DNA of 64,000 nt, taken from the NCBI GenBank assembly GCA_022539475.1, contig VCMS01000063.1, positions 1 to 64,000 on the forward strand, written 5' to 3'. Under the pieces are notes generated by a model that had not been told where the DNA came from, ran no database searches, and saw nothing but the letters and a program-made list of their open reading frames with translations. A program made the translations under genes and the position numbers. Of the stretch, positions 10,898 through 19,368 are shown piece after piece. This DNA comes from Gracilaria domingensis (Eukaryota; Rhodophyta; Florideophyceae; Gracilariales; Gracilariaceae). Within the stretch, counting starts at the first letter, position 1. Each line of letters opens with the position of its first letter.

Positions 10898-13333
10898 GTG
10901 GTCGCCATTCTAATTGAAGATGTTGAGGGGGTGACGCCGGCAGACGTGGATCCTGCAGAAGTGACAGAAGTGTTGAAGGAGAGCCAACTGATTAGGACTG
11001 TGCAAGAGCGTCAGTATCTGAGATATGCCAATGTCGCCCTGCAACTCATGTCTCGTGAGGGAATGCTGGCTCATTTCGAGGATATATGTGAGAGTGTGAG
11101 TGACGTAGGTCTCACACATCTGTCCCATACTCCGCTATATGTTTTGGATGCCGAGGAGTTTTCCTTCATTCTTGATTGTCTTCAGATGTTTCTATTGAAG
11201 GGCAAGTCGACGAAGACAAAGCAATGGAAAAGCTTTGAGGAGGTTCGAGGTTTCTTTTATGATAGAGCAGTGTCTCTGTTTCGCGCGGCTCGAGCAGTGA
11301 GGAATGAACTGAACGAGGAAGAGTCCATGGAAGTGTTCTTGAAACGCGAAGTCAGTCTTTCTGCTCCATCGAATGAAGATGACTTTGAAGACCCAGACAA
11401 CAACGCAGCTGTGTATCATTTCCTTTTGGGACAAGTTGTGAACTTCAACACATTGCCGCGTGTTCGGAGCAGGACGAACTCAATTAGAACTGCCACAACT
11501 TCCGTTCGGAATCGATTGCGGACGATGCTCAAGGTAATTCCGCCCCCCGCACCAGTGAAGCAGTCCGTGACGAAGAGGAGGACTTCCGCTGCTGCTGCTG
11601 CAACATCTGCCAGTGAAGAAGGGGAGCCGCGAAGAAGTGCACGAGAATGGGCGCAGGTGAGTTATAGAGAAATTGAGCACGGCCGAAATCGAGGTGCCAT
11701 AGAAGTTCTGGATAGCTCTGAAGAAGAACAGCGGGCTCCGCCGAGGAGGAAACCGAGAAAGACTTTCACACAACAGATGAGATCTACTCTGAACAGCATG
11801 ACACCGGATGACCTGATGTCTCAACTAAATGAACATGTGCTGAGAGGAAGGTCGATGAAGGTTCAATTCGTGGCATTGGGAGAGGGAGCGAATGCAGAGA
11901 ACGCAGGCAGTTCTGCATTTGTGGATGACGATGAGCTTCTTTCTGTGACAGTTCCACGGGTTGTCAGCGTCGAGAAAGATGCTGCGCCAGGCAATCAGCA
12001 AGAGACAGGTGGGGGGTCATTTGATGACGAGTTACCTACAGCTCTTCCGGAATCTGAAGAGCACGGACTTGTTCGAGGAGACCGATATGATAGCCCACCG
12101 AACCCATCATGGTGCGGGTATGCCAGGCTGAGACCGCAGGAATGGCAAGGGAAGAACGTAATTGAGCACAAGGACCCCTGGCTCAGAGTCATTCACTCGC
12201 CGAAGGGACATAGGTCGGAGCTGCTAAGTGTCTCGAATCTCAGAGATGTACACCATCTTGTGTTTTGGCACGCTGCAAGGGCTGAACATCGCCTACGGGC
12301 GGAGACATTTGGTATGCAGTATCCTCGTACTCGACCGACAGGTATGGATGATGAAGCGGTGCTGTGGATTGCTGCGAAGGAGCATGACGAATTTGGGCAA
12401 ATGTTCTTCGCCCGAATGCAAGCTGAGCTAAGGCAGAATGGATATTGCGTGCTTGATGGCTTTGCGACGGATAATGGTGTCCCTAAATGGGAGGAGTTGG
12501 AAGAAGTTCGGGAGTTCGGAGATGTGTCAGGGAAGTTGGTGGACTTCTTCGAGAATGAGTATGGAGCGATGCCGGATACACGGAAAGGAGAGGAACAGAA
12601 GTCGTTTGTTCAAATAATCAACGATGATCAAGGATGGAAGGACGGTAGCGATGGACCATTTGAGGGGAGAGTGATGTCGACACGTTGGGGTACGGTGGAG
12701 AAGCCGGAGGATAATGAGGAGCTCAGGTGGGTTGTAAGGTCGCGTGCTTTACTTGATGTTCGAATGGGTACAATTGCTGCGGCTTTGGGACTATGGGACA
12801 ATGAAAGGGAAGCTGTGAAGATGTACACTCCGAGAACTGGTGGTCGATTTCTGGGGACGACGAGAAAGTGCAAGCGCCAGACGCTGCACACCGACTTCAG
12901 TGGTCTGGTTACGAAGGAAACAATGAATACTGGCAACCCCGGATACTTTGTAATGGCCTCTGGGAAAGAGGGCTTTCCTCTCTGGGTGAGCGCTGGAAGC
13001 CATCAACTGGTGGGGATGAAGAACCAACAGTTGCGAGTGATGTCGGAGGTGTATCCAGCAAAGAAGATAATCATCCCACCGTACACTGTATTCGTGGGCC
13101 GTGGTGATGTGACACATGCTGGAGCAAGTGGGAAGGACAAGGTGAATAGGCCCGAGTCTATGGATTTGATGGTTAGATACCACATGTACATGGTACCAGA
13201 GGGCTACGCACTACCTGATGCTGTTCATCGGGTGCGGGATTTCCGACCCACGTTTGTCAATGGTGACGAGGAGGAGGAGGCGGAGGATGAACTGTTGTCC
13301 GATAAGGAGGGTGGGGCGGTTGACATGGACTAA
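10898..13333 (+). CDS. Fe(II)/2-oxoglutarate-type dioxygenase (DSBH fold)
   Basis: An intact frame of 811 codons. The first 400 residues are variable and partly acidic or basic low-complexity. The last 350 form a double-stranded beta-helix oxygenase: RQTLHTDFSG gives the H-x-D iron ligands (His664, Asp666). GDVTHAGAS gives the distal His740, and MVRYHMYM supplies Arg760, the expected 2-oxoglutarate contact. Between them lies PGYFVMASGKEGFPLWVSAGSH. The enzymes use Fe(II), O2 and 2-oxoglutarate to hydroxylate or demethylate. Relatives carried by KDZ-type transposons are TET/JBP enzymes acting on DNA methyl groups, but I cannot tell TET/JBP from AlkB-like or PhyH-like from sight. The head-to-head partner is the methylase-SET gene. 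The frame opens at a GTG, so the true start is probably in the upstream ORF. Confidence 0.68.
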   Translation: MVAILIEDVEGVTPADVDPAEVTEVLKESQLIRTVQERQYLRYANVALQLMSREGMLAHFEDICESVSDVGLTHLSHTPLYVLDAEEFSFILDCLQMFLLKGKSTKTKQWKSFEEVRGFFYDRAVSLFRAARAVRNELNEEESMEVFLKREVSLSAPSNEDDFEDPDNNAAVYHFLLGQVVNFNTLPRVRSRTNSIRTATTSVRNRLRTMLKVIPPPAPVKQSVTKRRTSAAAAATSASEEGEPRRSAREWAQVSYREIEHGRNRGAIEVLDSSEEEQRAPPRRKPRKTFTQQMRSTLNSMTPDDLMSQLNEHVLRGRSMKVQFVALGEGANAENAGSSAFVDDDELLSVTVPRVVSVEKDAAPGNQQETGGGSFDDELPTALPESEEHGLVRGDRYDSPPNPSWCGYARLRPQEWQGKNVIEHKDPWLRVIHSPKGHRSELLSVSNLRDVHHLVFWHAARAEHRLRAETFGMQYPRTRPTGMDDEAVLWIAAKEHDEFGQMFFARMQAELRQNGYCVLDGFATDNGVPKWEELEEVREFGDVSGKLVDFFENEYGAMPDTRKGEEQKSFVQIINDDQGWKDGSDGPFEGRVMSTRWGTVEKPEDNEELRWVVRSRALLDVRMGTIAAALGLWDNEREAVKMYTPRTGGRFLGTTRKCKRQTLHTDFSGLVTKETMNTGNPGYFVMASGKEGFPLWVSAGSHQLVGMKNQQLRVMSEVYPAKKIIIPPYTVFVGRGDVTHAGASGKDKVNRPESMDLMVRYHMYMVPEGYALPDAVHRVRDFRPTFVNGDEEEEAEDELLSDKEGGAVDMD

Positions 13334-13450
13334 GACCAAGTGGTCGTGGAGATTGGTGTGGAAGCGGACGCCGGTAGAACCGAAGTGCTCGAGAGTAGTA
13401 GTGATGACGATTTGCCAATAATGAGGCTGCGAGCGCCTCGAAGTGGATGA
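13334..13450 (+). other. In-frame open tail after the dioxygenase stop
   Basis: Directly after the TAA at 13331-13333 the same frame stays open for 38 more codons to a TGA at 13448-13450. The tail is acidic and coding-like, with ESSSDDDLPIM near its end. It may be a former C-terminus cut off by a nonsense mutation, or a readthrough extension. Confidence 0.4.
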
Positions 13451-13714
13451 GAATGAGATGATTAGTAAATTATGTGTGTCTTGCGAGTATTAAGAGTAGT
13501 ATACTATTACAAGGCTATACATATGAACATAGAAAAGGTGCGGCAGGCTGGTAATTGAACAAATGTCAAACGTCTTTGGTCCAGTTGCGTCTAATTGCAA
13601 CATGCCAAATGCTCGGTATCGTTAACATCATTGGTGGCACCAGTCAATTCGCAATTGAACATGTAGCGTCCTAACATTTCTGAAACTGCACTTAAGGTTG
13701 CTTTTAAGAGAAGT

Positions 13715-14626
13715 ATGAAACTGAGAAGTCTATACAGTTCCTGTCTATGCGGTACTTGTGGCAGTATGGTGACTGTATCAGGAAAAATGGCAGAGGAACA
13801 GAGAGACTTGGCGGAAATTTCACCAAATACCTTGTCTAAGTTCATATATGCCAATGGTTACGGTATATTAAGTTCCGTTGATAGAACGTTGAGAAGAGAA
13901 GAAGAGTCAATTCCAGAAGAAGTTGTGAAGTGTATGAAGTTCATTGACGAACGTGTTGGTTTCGGACTTGTCACAGGGGGTGATGTGGGCGACGTGGAGG
14001 GGAAAATGGAAGGACTCGGAGACTATAAGTTTGGTGTCTCGGCGAATCATGGAGCTTTCCTGCGTTTCTCTGACGAGAGGGAAATTAAGGGTGCATTCAA
14101 TGATCACACCCTTGACCACACTGTTGACGGACTACTGTTCCTGGCAAAGGATTTGAATAGGAGGCATGCTATTGTGAATGATGATGACAAGGGGTTCGTG
14201 GAGACCAGAAGTGATAGTGGCCTTCCCAATTTCGTGTACAAAAAACTGTGGCAGTGGAAAGAAGAAGTGGATTCTGCTATTGGGGACCTGTTGCAGAAGA
14301 TGGATGCGTTTGTTATCTATCCCGGAGATAAAAGTTGCGAAATTGTGGACAGGCGATACACAAAAGGAAGCGGAGGAGAAAATCTTGTGGATAATGAACC
14401 GAGATTTATTGATACGGATGACGTCGTGACGTTCGGAAGTGCTTTGAGCGACGGGCCTTTGCATGAGGTAGGCGTGTACGGCGTTCACGTCAAAGAAGAT
14501 TGTATCCCGGGTGGAGTACACAACCTGTTCGAAAGCGTGGAGGATGTACATTCGACAATTATGTTGGTGGCTCTGTTGTACGGCTACGAGGAAAAGCAGC
14601 AGGATAAAAACCACCATGAATCATAA
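13715..14626 (+). CDS. HAD-superfamily protein with eroded active site
   Basis: A 303-codon frame, paralogous along its length to the minus-strand gene at 14679-15629; about 45% of residues match by eye in the N-terminal block. The HAD family transfers phosphoryl groups through an Asp nucleophile in D-x-D-G-T. Here that motif is SSVDRTL, so the nucleophile Asp is Ser and the Gly is Arg. TGRD has become TGGD, and the metal-binding GNASNDG has become GSALSDG. Yet the frame is open and substrate-cap segments such as SDSGLPNF are kept. I infer a non-catalytic paralogue or a recent pseudogene. The likely start is an internal Met (MAEEQRDL, near 13787) if the first 24 residues are not a targeting peptide. 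The pair is tail-to-tail, 52 bases apart. Confidence 0.65.
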   Translation: MKLRSLYSSCLCGTCGSMVTVSGKMAEEQRDLAEISPNTLSKFIYANGYGILSSVDRTLRREEESIPEEVVKCMKFIDERVGFGLVTGGDVGDVEGKMEGLGDYKFGVSANHGAFLRFSDEREIKGAFNDHTLDHTVDGLLFLAKDLNRRHAIVNDDDKGFVETRSDSGLPNFVYKKLWQWKEEVDSAIGDLLQKMDAFVIYPGDKSCEIVDRRYTKGSGGENLVDNEPRFIDTDDVVTFGSALSDGPLHEVGVYGVHVKEDCIPGGVHNLFESVEDVHSTIMLVALLYGYEEKQQDKNHHES

Positions 14627-14678
14627 AAGGGTATTGAGATATATACGACACTTTTATTACTGAGATCTCATATCATAG

Positions 14679-15629
14679 CTAAGTATTACAGGCATCGTAC
14701 CACTTGAAACAAATTCCAAGAGCATTTCTAAACCATTGACACTTGCATTTTCTGTACCCGTACAGTTCTGCCACCCTTCTGATGGTCTCATGCACGTCCT
14801 CCACCCCATCAACAAGATATGTTACCGCTGCTGGATGGTCTTCTCCCTTCACATGAACTGCCAGGGTTGCCATTTCATATAGAGGGCCATCATTGGAAGC
14901 ATTCCCGAAAGCAACGATTAAATGTGTGTCGAACTGGGGGTCGTTTTCAACCAAGGCTAGCGCCACACTATTTCTCGTGAAACGAATGTCCCCTATGTCA
15001 CAGTTTTCATCTTGAGGGTACGCAACCAGGTTCGGAAAGGATGTCAACACTTTTGAAATACCGGAGTTAACTTCTGTTTTCCAATTCGACAGTCCATTGT
15101 ACGTGAAGTTAGGGAGTCCACTGTCTTTTCTAGTGCTCACCATTGCTTGTTGACGCTCTTCGTGAAGTCCGTGCGATTCATTTAAGGAGAGTGCAAGTCT
15201 CTCAAGTTCGGCTGCACATCTTTCGTAGCCTTCCCTGTCAAGGTCCTGATCAATTTCGGTACCATTGGATAATCTCACCCGTGCGCCTTGGTTTCCAGAG
15301 ATGCCAAAAGTGTAGCCACCCAGGTGCTCCATGAAACTCTCTGCATCCTCTATATCTCGCCCAGTAGCAATTTCGAAACCAACGCGTGCGTTGATGTACT
15401 TCATGCATTTGACTGTTTCGGCAGGAATGTTCTCCCCAGCTCTTTTCAGAGTACCGTCAATATCACTAATCACGGCGTAGCCATTTTCGAATATTTCGTT
15501 AGCCAGCTGCTGAGGAGTTACTTCTTGGGCTCTAACTTCTGAGTTATACATGTTTTGAAAGCTTTCGAAAGGGTTCGTTTTGCAAATGGGTGTGGGTATA
15601 CGAATGAGAAGGATGTGATTGATGTTCAC
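14679..15629 (-). CDS. HAD-superfamily phosphatase (Cof/trehalose-P-phosphatase-like)
   Basis: The 316-codon frame carries a complete HAD set: SDIDGTLKR (motif I, nucleophile Asp), TGRD (motif II region), and FGNASNDGPLYEMA (motif IV metal site), with a cap domain between. Such proteins hydrolyse sugar phosphates or act as phosphomutases; the substrate here is unknown. The order and size (about 290 residues after the motif) resemble the Cof/TPP/phosphomannomutase class. The first 26 residues are hydrophobic and variable; MYNSEVRAQ at about 15551 is an alternative start. The C-terminal extension has a Cys-rich end (KCKCQW). The neighbour is its inverted, inactivated paralogue. Confidence 0.65.
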   Translation of the reverse strand: MNINHILLIRIPTPICKTNPFESFQNMYNSEVRAQEVTPQQLANEIFENGYAVISDIDGTLKRAGENIPAETVKCMKYINARVGFEIATGRDIEDAESFMEHLGGYTFGISGNQGARVRLSNGTEIDQDLDREGYERCAAELERLALSLNESHGLHEERQQAMVSTRKDSGLPNFTYNGLSNWKTEVNSGISKVLTSFPNLVAYPQDENCDIGDIRFTRNSVALALVENDPQFDTHLIVAFGNASNDGPLYEMATLAVHVKGEDHPAAVTYLVDGVEDVHETIRRVAELYGYRKCKCQWFRNALGICFKWYDACNT

Positions 15630-16177
15630 AAGGTGTTTCGTAGTATAAAAAGAGTCTAAGAACGACCATATCCGGGTATTGTAGTACTGTTTTAAAACGT
15701 TACTACGACGAGAAGCTTTTGCATCGATTTGCAGTAAAGAAAGGATGATTTAGTCATAAATTATATGTACGGGTTCAAGTGGGTAAAGAAAACTATGAAT
15801 ATCTTCAACATGAGCTTAGAAATCAAGATCAGTAAAACAACCTCCATTAAGGGTTGAAACCCATAAAAGGTTTACCTTACTTTATACGGGTGACCCAAGT
15901 ATTGCAAAGGCTTAGTTCTTCAGAAATATCACAATTTTGTACTTGTTTCCTTACTAGTATCGTGCACGTTAATGATGTGGAATGACCCTTTTCCATCTAG
16001 CAAAAACTTAGCCAGGTATTAGTGATAAGGGATGTAGGATTTAAAGGGGCATATTTGAACCACAGAAGGACGAACAATATAAGTAATGTAATAGGAACAG
16101 GTCATTTCGATAAAGTAACTTTTATGTTTAACTATCTCTAAAAGGTTTACAACACCGAAAAGTCATGTGTTCTAACC
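15630..16177. other. Gene-free AT-rich spacer
   Basis: The 5' flank of the HAD gene and the 3' flank of the reductase-like gene. It is AT-rich with stops in all frames. I see no RNA gene or repeat. Confidence 0.5.
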
Positions 16178-17281
16178 TCAAATCTGGGAGAATGGGGAGG
16201 GGGATAACTTTTCCTTAACAACGTTGACGTAGTTTGTATGAAAAGGAGCGGGGTCACCGCCTACAATGTTTCTTTCTTGGCGGGAAAAGTCGTAGAAGTA
16301 CGCGTTCCTAAACTGAAAGTCGGAGAAAGAAGTAGGGAAGCCAACGAGAGTTTTCCCATATGCAAGAGGTCGCCCAACGGTCTCTTCCAGGTTGAAAGTA
16401 GTACCTGTCTTAAGCGAAACTATCTTCAACAGCTCTTTCATTATTGTGAGCACAACCGTACTGCACTCCGTAGCGACTACGTTCATAGGAATGAAACCTC
16501 TTGAGGCCCCGACGATGTTGAACGCTGATAGCCACACGAGCTTCTCATAATAGCTTACGAGAAATGTGTCTTCGTCGACAACCCCGCAAGTGAGACCCAT
16601 AGACCTAAACCTGTCTGCAACGTTGGAGGCCCACTTTCCTGTTGCGACAGTGAGACCATCCGGACTTTGAGGAGTGACACCATCCTGCGGAGCTGCGTTT
16701 CTTGAGGGGACACCAACGTATAGGACAACTTTTGAACATTTGTCCACACCGAGCTTCGAAACCAATGGTATGATGTCTCCAGTCTGGAAGAAAACGAGAT
16801 TCTCTCTGAGCAAATAAGAGCAAGCCTGAATTACGGTCTCCAGGGTGTTCGTTCTTCCACAAACTAGTATCGGTACATCAGAACGATGAGAGGTAGCAGC
16901 CATGCTGCAGAATTCGTGTGCAAAAATGACCGTATCTTCTTCGTTCGCCAGCATGGTACCTATACGCCCCCTTCCAACAATAACGGCCGGAGTCCTTCGG
17001 GCGGGAGATGAGGCCTGACGGACGTCAGAGTATCTGGGACTCGGAGGCGGAGTGGGAGGCATGTCGGACTGGGAGTTCATTGCAAGTCTTCGAATGTTTT
17101 TGTGTGATGATAGAAATGGAATATGGGGCGGAGAACTGCTGGGGTAAAGAGTGATACTCAAGTAAAAACGGTTGGGAAGCGCAGAACGGGAACATGGTTC
17201 ACTTTGTGAAAGTGAGCGAAATGTATGATATGTGATTGTACTGAATGAATGATAGGGCTTGTATGAGACGACAAGCCACAA
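16178..17281 (-). CDS. Ketopantoate-reductase-like NAD(P)-dependent oxidoreductase
   Basis: The frame is 367 codons, but the likely start is MNSQSDMPP at about 17080, giving about 300 residues; the upstream part is low-complexity. After a Pro/Ser-rich leader, AVIVGRGRIGTML is a Rossmann G-x-G-x-x-G dinucleotide site. VGVPSRNAAPQDG lies at the expected second strand. KLVWLSAFNIVGASRGF plus NVVATECSTVVLTIMKELLKI matches the helical C-terminal domain of PanE/ApbA-type enzymes (Lys then Asn in K-L-x-W-x-x-x-F-N). PanE reduces ketopantoate to pantoate in pantothenate synthesis. The match is motif-level only, so another 2-hydroxyacid dehydrogenase-like role is possible. Confidence 0.5.
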   Translation of the reverse strand: MWLVVSYKPYHSFSTITYHTFRSLSQSEPCSRSALPNRFYLSITLYPSSSPPHIPFLSSHKNIRRLAMNSQSDMPPTPPPSPRYSDVRQASSPARRTPAVIVGRGRIGTMLANEEDTVIFAHEFCSMAATSHRSDVPILVCGRTNTLETVIQACSYLLRENLVFFQTGDIIPLVSKLGVDKCSKVVLYVGVPSRNAAPQDGVTPQSPDGLTVATGKWASNVADRFRSMGLTCGVVDEDTFLVSYYEKLVWLSAFNIVGASRGFIPMNVVATECSTVVLTIMKELLKIVSLKTGTTFNLEETVGRPLAYGKTLVGFPTSFSDFQFRNAYFYDFSRQERNIVGGDPAPFHTNYVNVVKEKLSPSPFSQI

Positions 17282-17478
17282 AGTGTGATGATGTTTTATG
17301 AAAGGTAGGTGGAAGAGTAGAAAGTGTGCAATGAATGAAACTGATTTCGAACCTGAGTTGTAAAGTAGTTGTAAAGTACGAGTTACGGGGAGCTTGAATA
17401 CAGGATGAAAGGAGCCATTTTGGCTTCATAAATGACGTGAACCGGTTCTATAGCTTCACTTGGATTGCCATAATTAAA

Positions 17479-17789
17479 AGGATGGAGTTGGATTGCGCCC
17501 GAATACGTCTATAAAGGTCGTAGAAGCACTCATGAAGGAAGGAGTTGTAGACATGTTATTGTTGATGACGGTGGAGCCAGGGTTTGGAGGACAGGCGTTT
17601 ATGGAGGGTGTTCTTGATAAGGTGCGACATGGAAGGGAGTTGTGCCCAAGAATAGGGATACAGGTGGATGGAGGTGTTGGACTGAGTACTGTGAAAGGAG
17701 TAGTGAAGGCCGGTGCAAACATTTCAGTTGCAGGATCTGCCATCTTTGGCTTGAGTAACCCAGCTCATGTCATATCTGGTTTTCGATAG
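17479..17789 (+). pseudogene. C-terminal fragment of ribulose-phosphate 3-epimerase
   Basis: About 103 codons correspond to the second half of the family (usual length about 220). LRPNTSIKVVE, then MTVEPGFGGQAF with the catalytic-loop E-P-G-F-G-G-Q, then IQVDGGV and NISVAGSAIFG. The enzyme interconverts ribulose-5-P and xylulose-5-P in the pentose phosphate and Calvin cycles. The first half, with the catalytic His and Asp residues, is absent upstream, where a TAA lies just before the fragment. The remaining frame is undamaged, which suggests a recent partial duplication or, less likely, a last exon of a gene whose earlier exons I cannot find. Confidence 0.75.
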
Positions 17790-17859
17790 GTTGGTTAGAG
17801 ATAGTAGCATAAATTTATTGTTTATTACATTGTTACCTTTACGTCTTATCACGACTATA

Positions 17860-18240
17860 TTCTCCGTCTCCATTGGAGATGTATTTCTCTTGTATCACAA
17901 CCGGGAAAGGATGTGAGAGAACATCAATATATCCCCAGTGGACGCTGAGAGGGAGGATGAACTACTCTACGTGCTACCATTGTTACCCATCCGGTGTCGA
18001 GTGGTGACATATTCTTTTTTTGTCACAACCCACAAAGGATGTGACGAAAGAAGAAAATGCCCCCAGTCGAAACAGAGGGTGAGCAACTCTAAGTACAATC
18101 ACTAGTCCCTAGCTTGCCTCCACTGGCACTATCTTCCTGTTTTGCTATAACCATCGAGTGGGGTTATGGTGGAAGAGAAAAATATCGCCGGTCGAGGCGA
18201 GGTGGGTGGGGATTATGTGAGCGCGAAAGAGGAGACAGAG
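17860..18240 (+). repeat. Three diverged tandem repeats each with a stem-loop
   Basis: Units of about 125 bases, with equivalent points at 17896, 18023 and 18145. Each has a T-rich stretch, then a short inverted repeat of the type CACAACC...GGATGTG (third unit ATAACC...GGTTAT), then a purine-rich part. The third unit has compensating changes in its stem. Function unknown. Confidence 0.55.
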
Positions 18241-18438
18241 AGGTGGCGCTCAAATAGTGGAAGGTGCGAAGGTGTACAGTAGATGTTTTGGCGGGAAATG
18301 GGATGAGGGAAACAGGGACAATCATGGTGCTGGATATAGTCCGTGTGGTTGGACAGTGGGGGTGGACAGCACAGTTTAGCTTGATTGCACTGTATCGCAG
18401 CGGAAACTTCGATCCAACTACTACTTCTTGTTCTGAAG

Positions 18439-19368
18439 ATGTCGAACGGATACGTGAAGGATGAGGAGCTGTTGGCGCTGTTGGAGGGGGAGGAGGTACC
18501 GCAGACACCGTCACCAAAGCGGGAAGAGGACGTGATTACGGCGGCTGGTCGGATGTCGCAGAAGAAGGAAGTGGCTGATGAAGGAAAGAAGTGTGAGGCG
18601 AGGAGAGGGGATGGTGATGAGGTGGAGAAGGGGGTAGAATTGGAGGTGAAGGGGGTCGCAATGGAGAAAAGGGGTGCGGTGCATCTGACTCAGTTAGAGG
18701 TTGGAGACCAGATAGAGAGTGGGGGCGGAGAGGGTGACAGGGAGATGCGGTTTGTGGGGGAGATGAAGGCGAGAGTGGGGATGTTGGGGTTGGTGATGAA
18801 GGAGCAACTGGACGATGGAATTGTGGAGATTGTAACGGAAATGGGCGGTGTGGTGCTGAGTGGGGGTGGTAGTGGTGTTTCGGTTGAGGCGATTTCGAGC
18901 CTGCGGAATTCGTTGTCGGTATTGGGAGTGGAGATGAGAAATCATGTGTATGGGATAGTGGAGTGTGCGGGAAGGGAGGTTGGAGAGTTGCGGGAGAAGA
19001 ATAGGGTTCTGAACGAGAGGTTAGACGTGCTGGAGAAGGAGGTGAAGGAGCTGTGCAAGAGGCAATGATTGGTGGAAGAGGAGACGGTCAAAGGAGGTGT
19101 GGAGGGAAAGACGGAGAAGGGAAGTGTGGGAAGGTTGGCGGTGCAGAATGGGTCTCCTGTGACACCGAAAACAAAGGGTGGTGGGGTTGGGGATGGGAAG
19201 AGCCGTCTGAAGAAGAGGCGTAAGGAGATGAAGAAGGTGGTGGAGGAGGTGCCGCGGGAGGGAGTCGGAGCTCCGGTGGTGACTGGGTTTAGGAGTGCGG
19301 CGGAGGTAGCGCGGACTGCGAAGGGGATTCTGAGGGGACAGGAGGAGAGAAGGATGGGAGGGATGTGA
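18439..19368 (+). pseudogene. Acidic coiled-coil protein, interrupted by an in-frame TGA
   Basis: Starts MSNGYVKDEEL at 18439 and runs 210 codons to a TGA at 19066-19068. The same frame then continues open for 99 more codons to 19368. The sequence is rich in Glu, Lys and Gly. A hydrophobic stretch with VEAISSLRNSLSVLG is followed by a clear coiled coil (REKNRVLNERLDVLEKEV) right before the TGA. The basic tail contains RLKKRRKEMKK. No family was recognised. The uniform composition on both sides of the TGA suggests one former protein of about 310 residues. GA-rich strand bias also makes a non-coding origin possible, so confidence is modest. Confidence 0.35.
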
